Positions 25,181-33,643 are shown, counted from the stretch's first letter. The stretch is DNA of 64,000 bases from Bacillus infantis NRRL B-14911 (GCF_000473245.1 NC_022524.1:2504501-2568500), one strand, 5' to 3'. Program-made: numbers and translations. Notes: generated by a model not told the origin, from the sequence alone.

Positions 25181-25207
25181 ACAAAAGTCTTTTAAAATCA
25201 TAATTTA
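25181..25207 (+). promoter_or_regulatory. Candidate SigmaK promoter of cotS-cotSA
   Basis: CATAATTTA (25199-25207) matches the SigmaK -10 form CATAnnnTA at every fixed base. AC at 25181-25182 lies 16 bases upstream, the right place for the short -35 element. It is 134 bases before the cotS start. Spore coat genes of this type are SigmaK-dependent in B. subtilis. Confidence 0.6.
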
Positions 25208-25340
25208 GTAAAAAGTACTCTCCCTTCAAATGACCCTGCTTTAATCCAACAAAGCTAAAATTCCGGCCAGGAGCTTATTACAGAAACTCTTTCGTTATTA
25301 ATTTTGAGGGAAACTGCTTTTTAATTTTAGGAGGGATAGC

Positions 25341-26441
25341 GTGGAAAGGATAGAAATTGTCCCATGGGAAGTAACTGATTCCATGCATGAATTTTTTGTT
25401 CCAGAATATATTAACGAGCTTGCTGCCGAAGTTCTCAAATCCTACGACCTTTCCGTTCAGAGCATTACGGTGGTCACAACGAAGCCGGATAAAGGCGGAG
25501 CCATATGGAAGCTTGAAACCGGCTCTGGCCCGAAAAGCTTAAAGCTTTTGCACCGAAGACCCACAAGGAGCCTTTTCAGCCTCGGAGCCCAGGAGTACTT
25601 GGTTGATGTCCAGGATGCCAGGGTCCCGCCCATCTATAAAACAAAGGAAGGGCATAACTATGTTGAAGCAGGAGGAAAGCTCTGGTTTGCAGCTGAGTGG
25701 ATAGAGCCCCTGGCGCCTGTTACCAAGGATTTGGAGGGTGCGAGGCAGCTTTGCTATGCACTTGGAGAGTTCCATCGCTTAAGTAAGGGATATACACCCC
25801 CTCCATCTGCTGAAATTGCTTCAAGAGTTTTAAAATGGCCGAAAAGCTACCAGAAAGTCCTCAACAAAATGGACTGGCTCCGAAATATAGCTGCTGCTTA
25901 TAAAGAAATGCCGGCAAGCGAAAGTTTAAAAAACGCAGTCGGCCATTTTGAAGAACAGGCTAAGCAGGGAATAGAAAAACTAAAATCTTCAGCTTATGGC
26001 GATCTTGCAGCACATGGGAATGAGTTCTGGGGACTCGTGCATCAGGACTACGGCTGGTCTAATGGCCAAATGGGTTCTGGGGGGATGTGGATTATTGATC
26101 TTGACGGAGTTGCGTATGATTTGCCAATCCGCGATTTAAGAAAACTAATAACAGGTTCAATGGCAGATTTGTACAGATGGGATATTACTTGGGTAAGGGA
26201 AATGATCAAAGCCTATCACGAAGCATACCCAATATCTCCTGAACTATATGACCTGTTATTGATAGATCTTTCCATGCCTAATGAATTTTATAAGAATTTA
26301 AAGGAAGCAGTATATGAACCTGAATTATTCCTGAATGAACAAACAACACAGCTAATACAGACAATCCTGGACACAGACCAGACGAAATGGCCTGTGCTGG
26401 AGGAAATTCAAAATGACTGGAAGGGAGCCCAATCACTATGA
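25341..26441 (+). CDS. cotS: CotS family spore coat protein (kinase-like fold)
   Basis: 366 residues. It has the aminoglycoside phosphotransferase-like fold of CotS/CotI/YutH coat proteins: L-V-H-Q-D-Y-G-W-S-N-G (HxDxxxxN-type catalytic loop) and WIIDLDGVAYDLPIRDLRKL in place of the metal-binding motif. It is translated with a glycosyltransferase (ATGA overlap at 26438). CotS family proteins are located in the inner coat; catalysis is not shown. GTG start with AGGAGGGATAGC. Confidence 0.88.
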   Translation: MERIEIVPWEVTDSMHEFFVPEYINELAAEVLKSYDLSVQSITVVTTKPDKGGAIWKLETGSGPKSLKLLHRRPTRSLFSLGAQEYLVDVQDARVPPIYKTKEGHNYVEAGGKLWFAAEWIEPLAPVTKDLEGARQLCYALGEFHRLSKGYTPPPSAEIASRVLKWPKSYQKVLNKMDWLRNIAAAYKEMPASESLKNAVGHFEEQAKQGIEKLKSSAYGDLAAHGNEFWGLVHQDYGWSNGQMGSGGMWIIDLDGVAYDLPIRDLRKLITGSMADLYRWDITWVREMIKAYHEAYPISPELYDLLLIDLSMPNEFYKNLKEAVYEPELFLNEQTTQLIQTILDTDQTKWPVLEEIQNDWKGAQSL

Positions 26442-28138
26442 AAATATTAATGATCTGTACGGAGAAACTTCCTGTTCCTCCAGTTCTGGGCGGGGCAATA
26501 CAAACCTATATCTCCGGAGTCCTTCCTCATATAGGAAAACATCATGATATTACTGTCCTTGGAATCAGCGATCCTTCCCTTCCCGATCAGGAAACACTGG
26601 ACGGCATTGATTATGTGCGGGTTCCCGGCAAATTATTTGACCTTTATCGTGACGGAGTAGTTGGCTATATAGAAAAAAATCAATTTGACCTGATCCACGT
26701 CTTTAACAGGCCCCGCCTGATCCTTCCCGTTCGAAAAGCGGCCCCTCAGGCTAAAATTACCTTGAGCATGCATAATGATATGTTCGGTCCTGATAAAATA
26801 GCCCCCGAAGAAGCTGCGGCAGCACTAGAAGAGATTTCAAATATTGTTACGGTCAGCAATTATATCGGAAATGTGATTAAGGATCTTTATCCTCAGGCTG
26901 CGCCAAAGCTGCAAACGATTTATTCAGGAGTAGATACCCAGCGCTTCCTGCCGGGAAATCATCCAAAAATGCAGAAAATCCGAAACGAACTCAGAAATGC
27001 TCATGGGCTTGAAAACAAAACCGTTCTTTTATTTGCCGGGCGGCTCAGCAACAACAAAGGTGTTGACAGGCTGGTCAGGGCGCTGCCACAACTTTCACAA
27101 AAATTTAAGGATCTGGCTTTAGTTATTGTCGGCAGCAATTGGTTCAGCCAAAACCATGTCACAGATTATGTCGCCTATGTCAGGGCATTGGCAAGTAAAC
27201 TCCCGATACCTGTTGTGACAACAGGTTTTGTCGCACCGAGCGAAATTCATAATTGGTTTGCAGCCGCAGACATGTTCGTCTGTACTTCTCAATGGCAGGA
27301 GCCGCTTGCGCGGGTTCATTATGAAGCGATGGCTGCTGGCCTTCCTATTGTCACTACCGCACGGGGAGGCAATCCGGAAGTTATATTACCAGGTGAAAAT
27401 GGCTTGATTGTTGAAAATCCTGAAGATCCTGACTGTTTTACAGAAAAAATTTCTAATATTCTTTCCAGCAAACCATTGATGAAGAAAATGGGGCAAAAAG
27501 GGAGAGAATTGGCAGTATCTCAATATGAATGGCCGAGGGTCGCCTCTGAGCTGCTTGGCATCTGGGAGAGAACAAAATTTACGACTTATGGTGCAGCACC
27601 AGAAGCAGGGACAATTCCGGTGGTTCAGGAAACTCCATCCAATACCTCAGTCAGGGAAATCACAAATTCTGCCCAAGATCGTAACGAAGCTGCACCCCTG
27701 ACTGAGAAGACTTCCTTTGAAGATAAAAAAGAAAGGAAAAAACCTCTTAAAGAAATGCCGGTAAAACAGAAGCAGAAAAAACCCAGCCCTGAAAGTATGG
27801 ATTCTGCCAAGAGTAAGCGAAGCAGCAGAGAACTGCTTAAGCTATTGCAGGATGAATCTATGAAAAAGGAAAAACATGATTCAATTTACAAACTAATAAG
27901 GAACAAAAAAGACAATATTTCAGAGGTGAACATGAAAGAGACAGTCAATGATGCCGTCTCCTCCGTAAATTCAAAAGCAGGCAAAGTAAATTCTGAACAG
28001 CCACATACAAAAGAGACAACAAAAAACGATAGGCTTAGGGGTATTGTCAGAGAATGGATCAGGGAATCCGCAAAAACGACCCTGGACCGTCTCAAGGAAG
28101 AACAAACAAAAAAAGAAAGAAGTACTAATCGAAAGTAA
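26438..28138 (+). CDS. cotSA: CotSA-like glycosyltransferase with long charged tail
   Basis: 566 residues. Residues 1-375 are a GT4/GT-B glycosyltransferase (GGAIQTYISGVLPHI; LLFAGRLSNNKGVDRLVRAL; E-P-L-A-R-V-H-Y-E-A-M-A-A-G-L-P-I-V-T), like CotSA of B. subtilis. Residues about 380-566 form a K/E/S-rich, probably disordered extension not present in the B. subtilis protein as I know it. It starts inside the stop of cotS (ATGA), so both are made together. The neighbours making UDP-glucuronate and UDP-galacturonate are plausible donors' source. The acceptor is unknown. Confidence 0.87.
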   Translation: MKILMICTEKLPVPPVLGGAIQTYISGVLPHIGKHHDITVLGISDPSLPDQETLDGIDYVRVPGKLFDLYRDGVVGYIEKNQFDLIHVFNRPRLILPVRKAAPQAKITLSMHNDMFGPDKIAPEEAAAALEEISNIVTVSNYIGNVIKDLYPQAAPKLQTIYSGVDTQRFLPGNHPKMQKIRNELRNAHGLENKTVLLFAGRLSNNKGVDRLVRALPQLSQKFKDLALVIVGSNWFSQNHVTDYVAYVRALASKLPIPVVTTGFVAPSEIHNWFAAADMFVCTSQWQEPLARVHYEAMAAGLPIVTTARGGNPEVILPGENGLIVENPEDPDCFTEKISNILSSKPLMKKMGQKGRELAVSQYEWPRVASELLGIWERTKFTTYGAAPEAGTIPVVQETPSNTSVREITNSAQDRNEAAPLTEKTSFEDKKERKKPLKEMPVKQKQKKPSPESMDSAKSKRSSRELLKLLQDESMKKEKHDSIYKLIRNKKDNISEVNMKETVNDAVSSVNSKAGKVNSEQPHTKETTKNDRLRGIVREWIRESAKTTLDRLKEEQTKKERSTNRK

Positions 28139-28151
28139 GAATAACTATATT

Positions 28152-28175
28152 GCCCGCCGTACTTAAAAGGCGGGC
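28152..28175 (+). terminator. Terminator of cotS-cotSA
   Basis: GCCCGCC (28152-28158) pairs with GGCGGGC (28169-28175), 13 bases past the cotSA stop and followed by TATTTGGG. Confidence 0.65.
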
Positions 28176-28206
28176 TATTTGGGTTGCATATATATGTAAA
28201 TAGAAA

Positions 28207-28246
28207 AATCCTCCTTAGCAAAATATTAATGCTGCCAAGGAGGATT
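28207..28246 (-). terminator. Terminator of the acidic-protein gene
   Basis: AATCCTCCTT…AGC pairs with GCT…AAGGAGGATT around a 9-11 base AT loop. T-run on the minus strand. It starts 20 bases after the stop at 28266 of the alternative frame, but 110 bases after the stop of the acidic frame. Confidence 0.75.
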
Positions 28247-28265
28247 GCTTTCAATCTTAATTACA

Positions 28266-28363
28266 TTACAATTCTTCAATCTTCTTTTGGATAGTAACAA
28301 AAACCGGACACCCAGCAGTAAGCAGCTGGGTCAGGCCAAGTTTTGTATGTCTAATATTATAGT
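28266..28363 (-). other. Open second frame after the acidic gene (possible lost C-terminus)
   Basis: After the acidic frame stops at 28357, a shift of one base gives about 30 more codons (NIRHTKLGLTQLLTAGCPVF, ending VTIQKKIEEL) that end at 28266, right before the terminator. This looks more like a protein end than chance sequence, so an indel near 28360 (ATG GCA CTA TAA) may have cut the gene, or the frame may be reached by frameshifting. Confidence 0.35.
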
Positions 28364-28899
28364 GCCATTCGGTCAAGTATGAAAGTCTCAATGAGCTTAC
28401 GTCTTCTGATTCGCTTGTTCTCTGCCTCATTTCCTGATGAGGCAGCTTCTGTATCAACAAGCTGAGCATCTTCGTCGTCTTCTTCATCATCTTCATCTTC
28501 ATCTTCATCTTCATCGTCATCATCTTCATCTTCATCGTCATCATCATCTTCATCATCTTCATCTTCATCATCTTCATCTTCATCTTCGTCTTCGTCTTCA
28601 TCTTCTTCTTCATCTTCGTCTTCATCTTCGTCTTCTTCTTCATCTTCGTCTTCGTCTTCTTCTTCTTCGTCTTCTTCCTCATCTTCTTCTGCTAAGTCTT
28701 CTCCTTCTTCACCATCTCTTTCAAATTCTGTCTCAGTTCCATCTTCAAATTCAACTTTTAAAGTGACTTCCCCGACAGCTTCATTGTTCATTGAACCTGA
28801 CAGAAAGCTCAACACATCTTCATAGGTTGAGTTTTCATTCAGTTCAATTCCCTCCGTGAACTCGATCTTGATTTTGGCCTTTACAACTTCTTTAGACAT
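28357..28899 (-). CDS. Hyper-acidic Asp/Glu-rich protein
   Basis: 180 residues. Residues 1-60 look like a folded domain (VVKAKIKIEFTEGIELN … EVTLKVEFEDGTETEF). Residues about 62-143 are an almost pure D/E tract. The last 38 residues are mixed and end basic (ENKRIRRRKLIETFILDRMAL). It is encoded by a GAT/GAA/GAC trinucleotide tract (see repeat). RBS GGGAGGAAAGAGAA. A CATATTCTA on the minus strand (28996-29004) fits a SigmaK -10, with a poor -35. Convergent to cotSA, so a spore role is possible. An ion- or protein-binding polyanion is an inference. Confidence 0.75.
   Translation of the reverse strand: MSKEVVKAKIKIEFTEGIELNENSTYEDVLSFLSGSMNNEAVGEVTLKVEFEDGTETEFERDGEEGEDLAEEDEEEDEEEEDEDEDEEEDEDEDEDEEEDEDEDEDEDEDDEDEDDEDDDDDEDEDDDDEDEDEDEDDEEDDEDAQLVDTEAASSGNEAENKRIRRRKLIETFILDRMAL
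28470..28712. repeat. GAT/GAA trinucleotide tract coding for Asp/Glu
   Basis: Roughly 240 bases of near-uninterrupted TCT/TCA/TCG trinucleotides (plus strand) encode the acidic tract. Being a three-base unit, slippage would change tract length without breaking the frame. It makes spurious H/L-rich and K/M-rich frames on the other readings. Confidence 0.85.
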
Positions 28900-29226
28900 T
28901 TCTCTTTCCTCCCTTGGAGCTTTCTTGTTTAATACCTATAAGCTTTTGAATATACATGTCCAAAATTGTCATCAGGGTTTCTGAATCCTTAGTATTAGAA
29001 TATGTTTCTCTTAAAAACTTGATATAGGACAACTTTCTCATGTTGCGTCTTTATATAAAAATTGGGTAAATGCCCCTGCTGCCTAAGAGCTGACTTGCCA
29101 AAACAGAAGCATGAAAAAAAGCATCAAAATGATGCTGAGATTGGGTTCTATATTTTTTGGGAGGTTATTTCCCTTCTGAAGTATTCTCCAAGTATCAAAA
29201 ACGAAGACTCTTTATAATACAATCAC
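28900..29226. other. 327-bp intergenic region
   Basis: It holds the promoter region of the acidic gene (a SigmaK-like CATATTCTA on the minus strand at 28996-29004) and the terminator of the next minus-strand operon (29114-29138). No frame with a binding site was seen. Confidence 0.5.
29114..29138 (-). terminator. Terminator of the two-gene membrane operon
   Basis: AGCATC (29121-29126) pairs with GATGCT (29132-29137) and on the minus strand runs into TTTTTTTC. Confidence 0.75.
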
Positions 29227-29406
29227 CTAAAAATTTGAGCCCCCATGATCCCTGTTGTCTCCCATCATATAATTGGAATCATCGCCAGGCTTGGCATGAG
29301 GATGTGTGACATTGGGCGGGTTATTATTTATTTTCTTTCGCCGCCAGTCGATCAGAAAGGCAAATCCAAGGACAAGGAATATGAAAATAAACAGAAACCA
29401 AATCAT
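29227..29406 (-). CDS. 59-residue single-pass membrane protein
   Basis: ATG at 29406 overlaps the TGA of the upstream gene (ATGA), with GGAGGAGAATC upstream. One N-terminal membrane segment (IWFLFIFIFLVLGFAFLI), then D-W-R-R-K-K stop-transfer residues and a hydrophilic tail (HPHAKPGDDSNYMMGDNR). Translational coupling and good RBS support it, although it is short. Likely topology: N-out or N-in with basic residues inside. Function unknown. Confidence 0.7.
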   Translation of the reverse strand: MIWFLFIFIFLVLGFAFLIDWRRKKINNNPPNVTHPHAKPGDDSNYMMGDNRDHGGSNF

Positions 29407-29987
29407 GATTCTCCTCCTTTTCCATAGTACTCCAGCGGGATTTTCAACTTGCCAATTATCAGTGTATGATCCTCATCCACTTCATATGACATCTTAATTA
29501 GTTTATTCTGGCTCTTTTCAGCGAGTTTCGAATCGTCTCTAAATTCTTTTCCCTCTTTATAAACATACGGTAAAACCCTGCTATAGACCTTTACGGCCAC
29601 ACCATCATAATCTTTTTGCGGTATTTCATAGCTAAATCCGGTGATGGCATAATCTGTACCTTCAATGATCGTATAATTTTCTGCAAACATGAGCCTTGGC
29701 AGGATGGATACAAGAATGATAAGCAGCAGAAGCACCGCTGCCATCCCAGGTATGCTTTTGTTTTTAAAGTATATTCCCGCAACCAGTGTGAACACAAAGA
29801 CCATCAGAAAGTCGGGAACCAATGCTGCCATCTGCAGGTCCTGCCCTTCTGGTCCGATAAGAGCGAAGCCTGCCGCCGACAGAATGATCATGGCCAGTCT
29901 AATGAGGAGATACATTCCCGTAATTCCCAATAATGTTAAACAAAAAAAAGAGAGGATATAATGATAAGGACGCCCACTGGCATTCAT
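29403..29987 (-). CDS. Membrane protein with C-terminal soluble domain
   Basis: 194 residues. Four membrane segments in residues 8-103 (ILSFFCLTLLGITGMYLLI; LIILVSILPRLMF and others), then about 90 soluble residues rich in beta strands (YAITGFSYEIPQKDYDGVAV; HTLIIGKLKIPLEYYG). No known family. Coupled to the 59-residue membrane protein downstream; the two may interact. Confidence 0.7.
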   Translation of the reverse strand: MNASGRPYHYILSFFCLTLLGITGMYLLIRLAMIILSAAGFALIGPEGQDLQMAALVPDFLMVFVFTLVAGIYFKNKSIPGMAAVLLLLIILVSILPRLMFAENYTIIEGTDYAITGFSYEIPQKDYDGVAVKVYSRVLPYVYKEGKEFRDDSKLAEKSQNKLIKMSYEVDEDHTLIIGKLKIPLEYYGKGGES

Positions 29988-30047
29988 CGCTAGACCTCCT
30001 TCTATCTGGCTTTTTCAAATACAATGAAGTGAAGAAAAGGTAAGCCT

Positions 30048-30902
30048 TCAAAACATCGACGCAAGCAGCAGCTCATTCTCTCTCATAAATTCCCTATGCT
30101 TCTCTGCCCCCCTCTTCTGCCCCCAGCCGACAGAACAAAATGCATCAAAGAACTTATAAAAAGGAAGGATGCTTTCCAGATCAATCATGGGACTTATGGT
30201 TTCATAGCCTTCTGTATAAGCCTGCCTGGAACCTTCATGACGTTCCCAGACATCCCGGTTTATCTTAGAAAAGTCCATTTCAGGAGATCCGGAACGGGCA
30301 CTTTCAAAATCGATGATACCTGCCACATTATTGTCTTTCACCAGAATATTTCCCGGCCTGAAATCCATGTGGATGATACAAGGGCCATCAGGGGCGGGAA
30401 GTTCCTGCAAACTTTTATAAAAATGCTTCTGAGACATTTCAAGCAGACTATCAGGAAGCACCTTGGAGGCATGCAGGCCGAAATGTTCGAATGTCTCTCT
30501 GACCATTTCTCTCCACGCCTTAGGATCAAAGCAGGAATATGCCTTAGGAAGCGGCGCATTATGCAGCATTGCATGGTGCCTGCCAATCTTGAAGGCAAGA
30601 TCCCCGTCCATACTCCGGGTGCATGGTTCGCCTTCGATTCCTTCAAGCAGCAGTGCACCTGCCATTTTTTCATCCCCTTCCCAATGATCAAGGACAGCAG
30701 GCACCGGGACATGTCCTCTTAATAATTGGAGCATTTCCAGTTCTCTTTCAAGCTTCTCCCTGGAAAATGGAATTTTCAAATATATCGTCTGTCCTCCATT
30801 AAGTACTAATTTGTACACAGTTGAACTGAAAGACTCGGGAACATTGCTGATTTGCTTTACACATATTTGAAATCGGTCAATATATTTCTGCATATATTCC
30901 AT
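30048..30902 (-). CDS. Aminoglycoside phosphotransferase family protein
   Basis: 284 residues, APH/choline-kinase fold. Nucleotide-binding strand VLNGGQTIYLKIPFS with the ATP lysine; catalytic loop C-I-I-H-M-D-F-R-P-G-N-I-L-V (H-x-D-x4-N); metal motif A-G-I-I-D-F-E-S-A. ATP-dependent kinase of a small molecule; an antibiotic substrate is not implied. It lies 16 bases after a GNAT gene in the same operon. Confidence 0.88.
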   Translation of the reverse strand: MEYMQKYIDRFQICVKQISNVPESFSSTVYKLVLNGGQTIYLKIPFSREKLERELEMLQLLRGHVPVPAVLDHWEGDEKMAGALLLEGIEGEPCTRSMDGDLAFKIGRHHAMLHNAPLPKAYSCFDPKAWREMVRETFEHFGLHASKVLPDSLLEMSQKHFYKSLQELPAPDGPCIIHMDFRPGNILVKDNNVAGIIDFESARSGSPEMDFSKINRDVWERHEGSRQAYTEGYETISPMIDLESILPFYKFFDAFCSVGWGQKRGAEKHREFMRENELLLASMF

Positions 30903-30918
30903 GGGTTCTCCTATTCTG

Positions 30919-31347
30919 CTATAAGCTTTTTACATAGCCTGTGCTTTTGGCCGCATAACCTGCGCTTAAATAAAACTGATGCGCTATTTCACGTTCTTCG
31001 CGGTTGCCGCTGTTCAGCACAATTCCTCCTGCGCCAAGCTTGACGGCCTTTTCCTCCATCTTAGCCAGGAGCATTTTACCTATGCCTGACCCGCGGAAAT
31101 CTTTGTGTATGACTAGCGCAGTCACTCGTGCATACAGACTGTCCTGGGTATACAGATAGCCTGTGTGAAAGCCAATCATTCCCATTAAGCTGTCTTTCGA
31201 TACTGCAGCTAAAGTATAATGATCAGCAAGTGTTTGAATCTTCTTAAATCGATCTGCCATCCTTTCGATCGATACTGGATAGCCGAGCTGCTCTATTAGT
31301 TCAGTCAGCTCCGGAATATCTTCATATCTGGCCTCCCTGATTTCCAT
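30919..31347 (-). CDS. GNAT acetyltransferase
   Basis: 142 residues. Begins MEIREARYEDIPELTELIEQ; acetyl-CoA loop D-F-R-G-S-G-I-G-K-M-L-L; C-terminal REIAHQFYLSAGY. Full-length single GNAT domain. First gene of a two-gene operon with the phosphotransferase; the pairing of an acetyltransferase with an APH-like kinase is common in resistance-type clusters but not diagnostic. RBS AAAGGAG. Confidence 0.88.
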   Translation of the reverse strand: MEIREARYEDIPELTELIEQLGYPVSIERMADRFKKIQTLADHYTLAAVSKDSLMGMIGFHTGYLYTQDSLYARVTALVIHKDFRGSGIGKMLLAKMEEKAVKLGAGGIVLNSGNREEREIAHQFYLSAGYAAKSTGYVKSL

Positions 31348-31442
31348 TTTTATCTCCTTTTATGGTTGCTTTTGTTTTTACATTCGACTAAAGAATAGGA
31401 AAAACCTCTTAAAAAGTAATTTATTGTAAAATAAAAGCAGGG

Positions 31443-33014
31443 TCAGTGCCCTGCTTTTCCTTCCAGTTCAATCTTTATGTTTTTGCTGCTGAATATGGTG
31501 TAGCTGTAGCCCTTGATTTCAAGCCGTTCAGGAATCACCTCCCGGCTTCCATCTCCTCTTAGATTAATAGTATGCTTTGTTGTATACAGTCTCGGTTCGG
31601 ATAGTTCGGCTGTACGCATAAAGTATTCGTCAGCCTTGTATCTCTGGCCATCTTTGGCGATAAAATAACCGTCTGAATTGCCTGCTGATGAGGTCCTGCC
31701 TTTACCTTCAATTGTAAATTGCAGTTTTTCATATGCACGGCTTTCCGGCAATTCCTCAGTCAAGACTACTTGAGCCGTTTTGCCGGGTTCTATGCTGTCG
31801 ATTGAGATGCTGTTTCCTTTATATTCAGCCTTGATGGGAAGGCTTTTCCCCTTAAGATCAATGCTTTTTGGTTCTTCTACTGAATATTGCAGAGCACCCA
31901 GATTTATTTTAATATCCTTTGGCTCTTCCCCGTATATAGAATCGAAGGAAGCTGTCACTGTATTCCACCCACCGCCTGATATGTCTCCTCCAGGACCGAA
32001 GAGCTGGTTGCTGACAAGGCCTTTCTCTGTTTCAATACTGTCGATGGCAATATAATCAAGGATTTTATCACTATGGGTGTTTTGATATCTGTAAGTAATC
32101 ATGGTCGCTGTAGGAGCAATGACGAGTTTTTCAAAAACAATTGGATTCCCATCCGCTTCTGTTTTGGCAGATAAAGGGTATTCCAAGCTGGGGTTTTTTA
32201 CCACTGGAACCGTGAATGACCATTCCCCTTTCAAAGTTTCAAGTGTATTTTCTTTTCCCTCATCCCGATTTGATGCTTCAATAAATTTCTCCAGCTGCAC
32301 AATTTTAAGATTAATGGTTCCTTCTGGCTGATCCATTGGCGCCACAGCAAGTTTTCCCCTAAAGGTATTTTTTTGATTGGAATAAAGATTCATTTGGCTT
32401 CTAATGGGCGAAAATGAGGGTTCATCCTGATCCCCCCAATACTCATCAGCATTCATGACTTGAATGCCGTCATAATCCGGCTTAAAAAGATCGTCGTTCT
32501 TCAAATTTTCTACTTCATAATAGATCAGAGTCTGGATATCATCTGCCGCCACACTTGTTATCCTCACTTTTACCCCGCCGCTTTCTGCTTCCAGATCCAG
32601 CTTTTCGCCAAGTCCTGACTGGATGTATTTCTGCTCCTGCTCACTTTCTTCGGTACTGAAATTCTGCCACCAATCTTTAAAAGTAGTGAATCCGCCATTG
32701 GCAGCTGCCGTACCGACAAATAAGGTAAGGCAGACAGCTGCCGCCAAACCGCCGATCATGCTGGCTTTGCTCTTCTTCTTCCTTTCCGATTCTGACAGCC
32801 TGACCCTTTTTGCCACATTCAGCATAAATTCTTCAGGCATGTCAATTTCTTGTGATCTTACAGATAATGCTGCCGTTATTTCCTGCAGCTGTATCATTTC
32901 AGCTCCACATTTTCCGCAGTTTTCCAAGTGGCCTTTCAATATTTTTTCGTCTTCATGCTGGAGTCTTCCTTCCAGGCTATCCATCATCAAGTTTTCTATT
33001 TCACTGCATGTCAT
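31443..33014 (-). CDS. Anti-sigma factor with zinc finger and DUF4179-type ectodomain
   Basis: 523 residues from ATG at 33014 (GGAGGTG, six bases). N-terminal ZAS-type zinc motif H-L-E-N-C-G-K-C (H-x3-C-x2-C) binds and holds the ECF sigma factor. One membrane helix around 88-105 (MIGGLAAAVCLTLFVGTAAA). The long outer part has DUF4179-like strands (SGGVKVRITSVAADD … PIVFEKLVIAPTATMITY). It overlaps the upstream sigma gene by 14 bases. Signal sensed outside is unknown. Confidence 0.88.
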   Translation of the reverse strand: MTCSEIENLMMDSLEGRLQHEDEKILKGHLENCGKCGAEMIQLQEITAALSVRSQEIDMPEEFMLNVAKRVRLSESERKKKSKASMIGGLAAAVCLTLFVGTAAANGGFTTFKDWWQNFSTEESEQEQKYIQSGLGEKLDLEAESGGVKVRITSVAADDIQTLIYYEVENLKNDDLFKPDYDGIQVMNADEYWGDQDEPSFSPIRSQMNLYSNQKNTFRGKLAVAPMDQPEGTINLKIVQLEKFIEASNRDEGKENTLETLKGEWSFTVPVVKNPSLEYPLSAKTEADGNPIVFEKLVIAPTATMITYRYQNTHSDKILDYIAIDSIETEKGLVSNQLFGPGGDISGGGWNTVTASFDSIYGEEPKDIKINLGALQYSVEEPKSIDLKGKSLPIKAEYKGNSISIDSIEPGKTAQVVLTEELPESRAYEKLQFTIEGKGRTSSAGNSDGYFIAKDGQRYKADEYFMRTAELSEPRLYTTKHTINLRGDGSREVIPERLEIKGYSYTIFSSKNIKIELEGKAGH

Positions 33015-33531
33015 GGCCAGCACCTCCATATTCTTTGCGAAGAATCAGCAATCCCCTATAAATACGGCTCTTAACAGTGCCGAGCGGAAGCCCGAGAATG
33101 CCTGCAATTTCTTCCTGAGAAAATCCTTGTATATATTTCAGCAGAATCGGCTCCCTGAATTTCTCATCAACCTGATCCAGTGCATCCAGCAAATCCAGAC
33201 GGTCAGAGGGATGCTGCCCGGCCTCACTTCCTTCTATGGCATTTTCCTGCTGCCTGCGCTTATTCCTCCGGTAAATGTCCCTGCACTCATTGATGAAAAT
33301 AGAAGTGACCCATGTTTCAAAATAACGGTCCTGCTTCAGTGTATCGATATGGTCATGAACCTTAAGAATCGTATTATGGAATACATCCTCCACATCATGA
33401 TGATTCTTTAAATAAGCCCAGCCGATTTTGTAAAACTTTGATTTGCGTGCCTCAAACCAGCTTAAAACGGCATCTATATCCTTTTCCTTAATTTTTTTCA
33501 GCATAATTGAATCCTTTATCGCTTTAATCAC
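33001..33531 (-). CDS. ECF sigma factor
   Basis: 176 residues. Region 2: YLKNHHDVEDVFHNTILKVH then WVTSIFINECRDIYRR. Region 4: G-F-S-Q-E-E-I-A-G-I-L-G-L-P-L-G-T-V-K-S-R-I-Y-R-G. It starts with GTG behind GGGGGAAGAGT. Region 4 ends the protein, with no extra domain. It is paired with the transmembrane anti-sigma factor downstream, and a likely self-recognised promoter precedes it (33564-33598). Confidence 0.92.
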   Translation of the reverse strand: MIKAIKDSIMLKKIKEKDIDAVLSWFEARKSKFYKIGWAYLKNHHDVEDVFHNTILKVHDHIDTLKQDRYFETWVTSIFINECRDIYRRNKRRQQENAIEGSEAGQHPSDRLDLLDALDQVDEKFREPILLKYIQGFSQEEIAGILGLPLGTVKSRIYRGLLILRKEYGGAGHDMQ

Positions 33532-33563
33532 ACTCTTCCCCCGGCCCCTTCTGCTGTATCTTT

Positions 33564-33598
33564 GTTAATTAGAGGAATGACGGCTGCAAAAAGTTCCC
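33564..33598 (-). promoter_or_regulatory. Candidate autoregulatory ECF promoter
   Basis: On the minus strand GGAAC (33593-33597) is followed 17-18 bases later by CTCTAATTAAC (33564-33574). The GGAAC … (C)TCTAATTAAC form resembles the GGAAC/CGTC type promoters of Bacillus ECF sigma factors. It lies just before the ECF gene, so autoregulation is likely. Confidence 0.5.
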
Positions 33599-33615
33599 AT
33601 TAATTTTAGTTTTCA

Positions 33616-33643
33616 ATAAAAAAAGAGCTGCAGAGCAGCCCTC
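33616..33643 (-). terminator. Terminator of the 61-residue membrane gene
   Basis: On the minus strand GGGCTGC-TCT-GCAGCTC is followed by TTTTTTTATT. It separates the ECF operon from the gene at 33676. Confidence 0.85.

Noticed and set aside
28437-28766. Plus-strand frame rich in His/Leu and minus-strand frame rich in Lys/Met over the acidic gene
   Set aside because: They are alternative readings of the GAT/GAA trinucleotide tract; no ribosome-binding site and absurd composition.
29111-29179. 22-codon plus-strand peptide starting ATGAAAAAAAGC
   Set aside because: No ribosome-binding site, and it lies on a terminator stem of the opposite strand.
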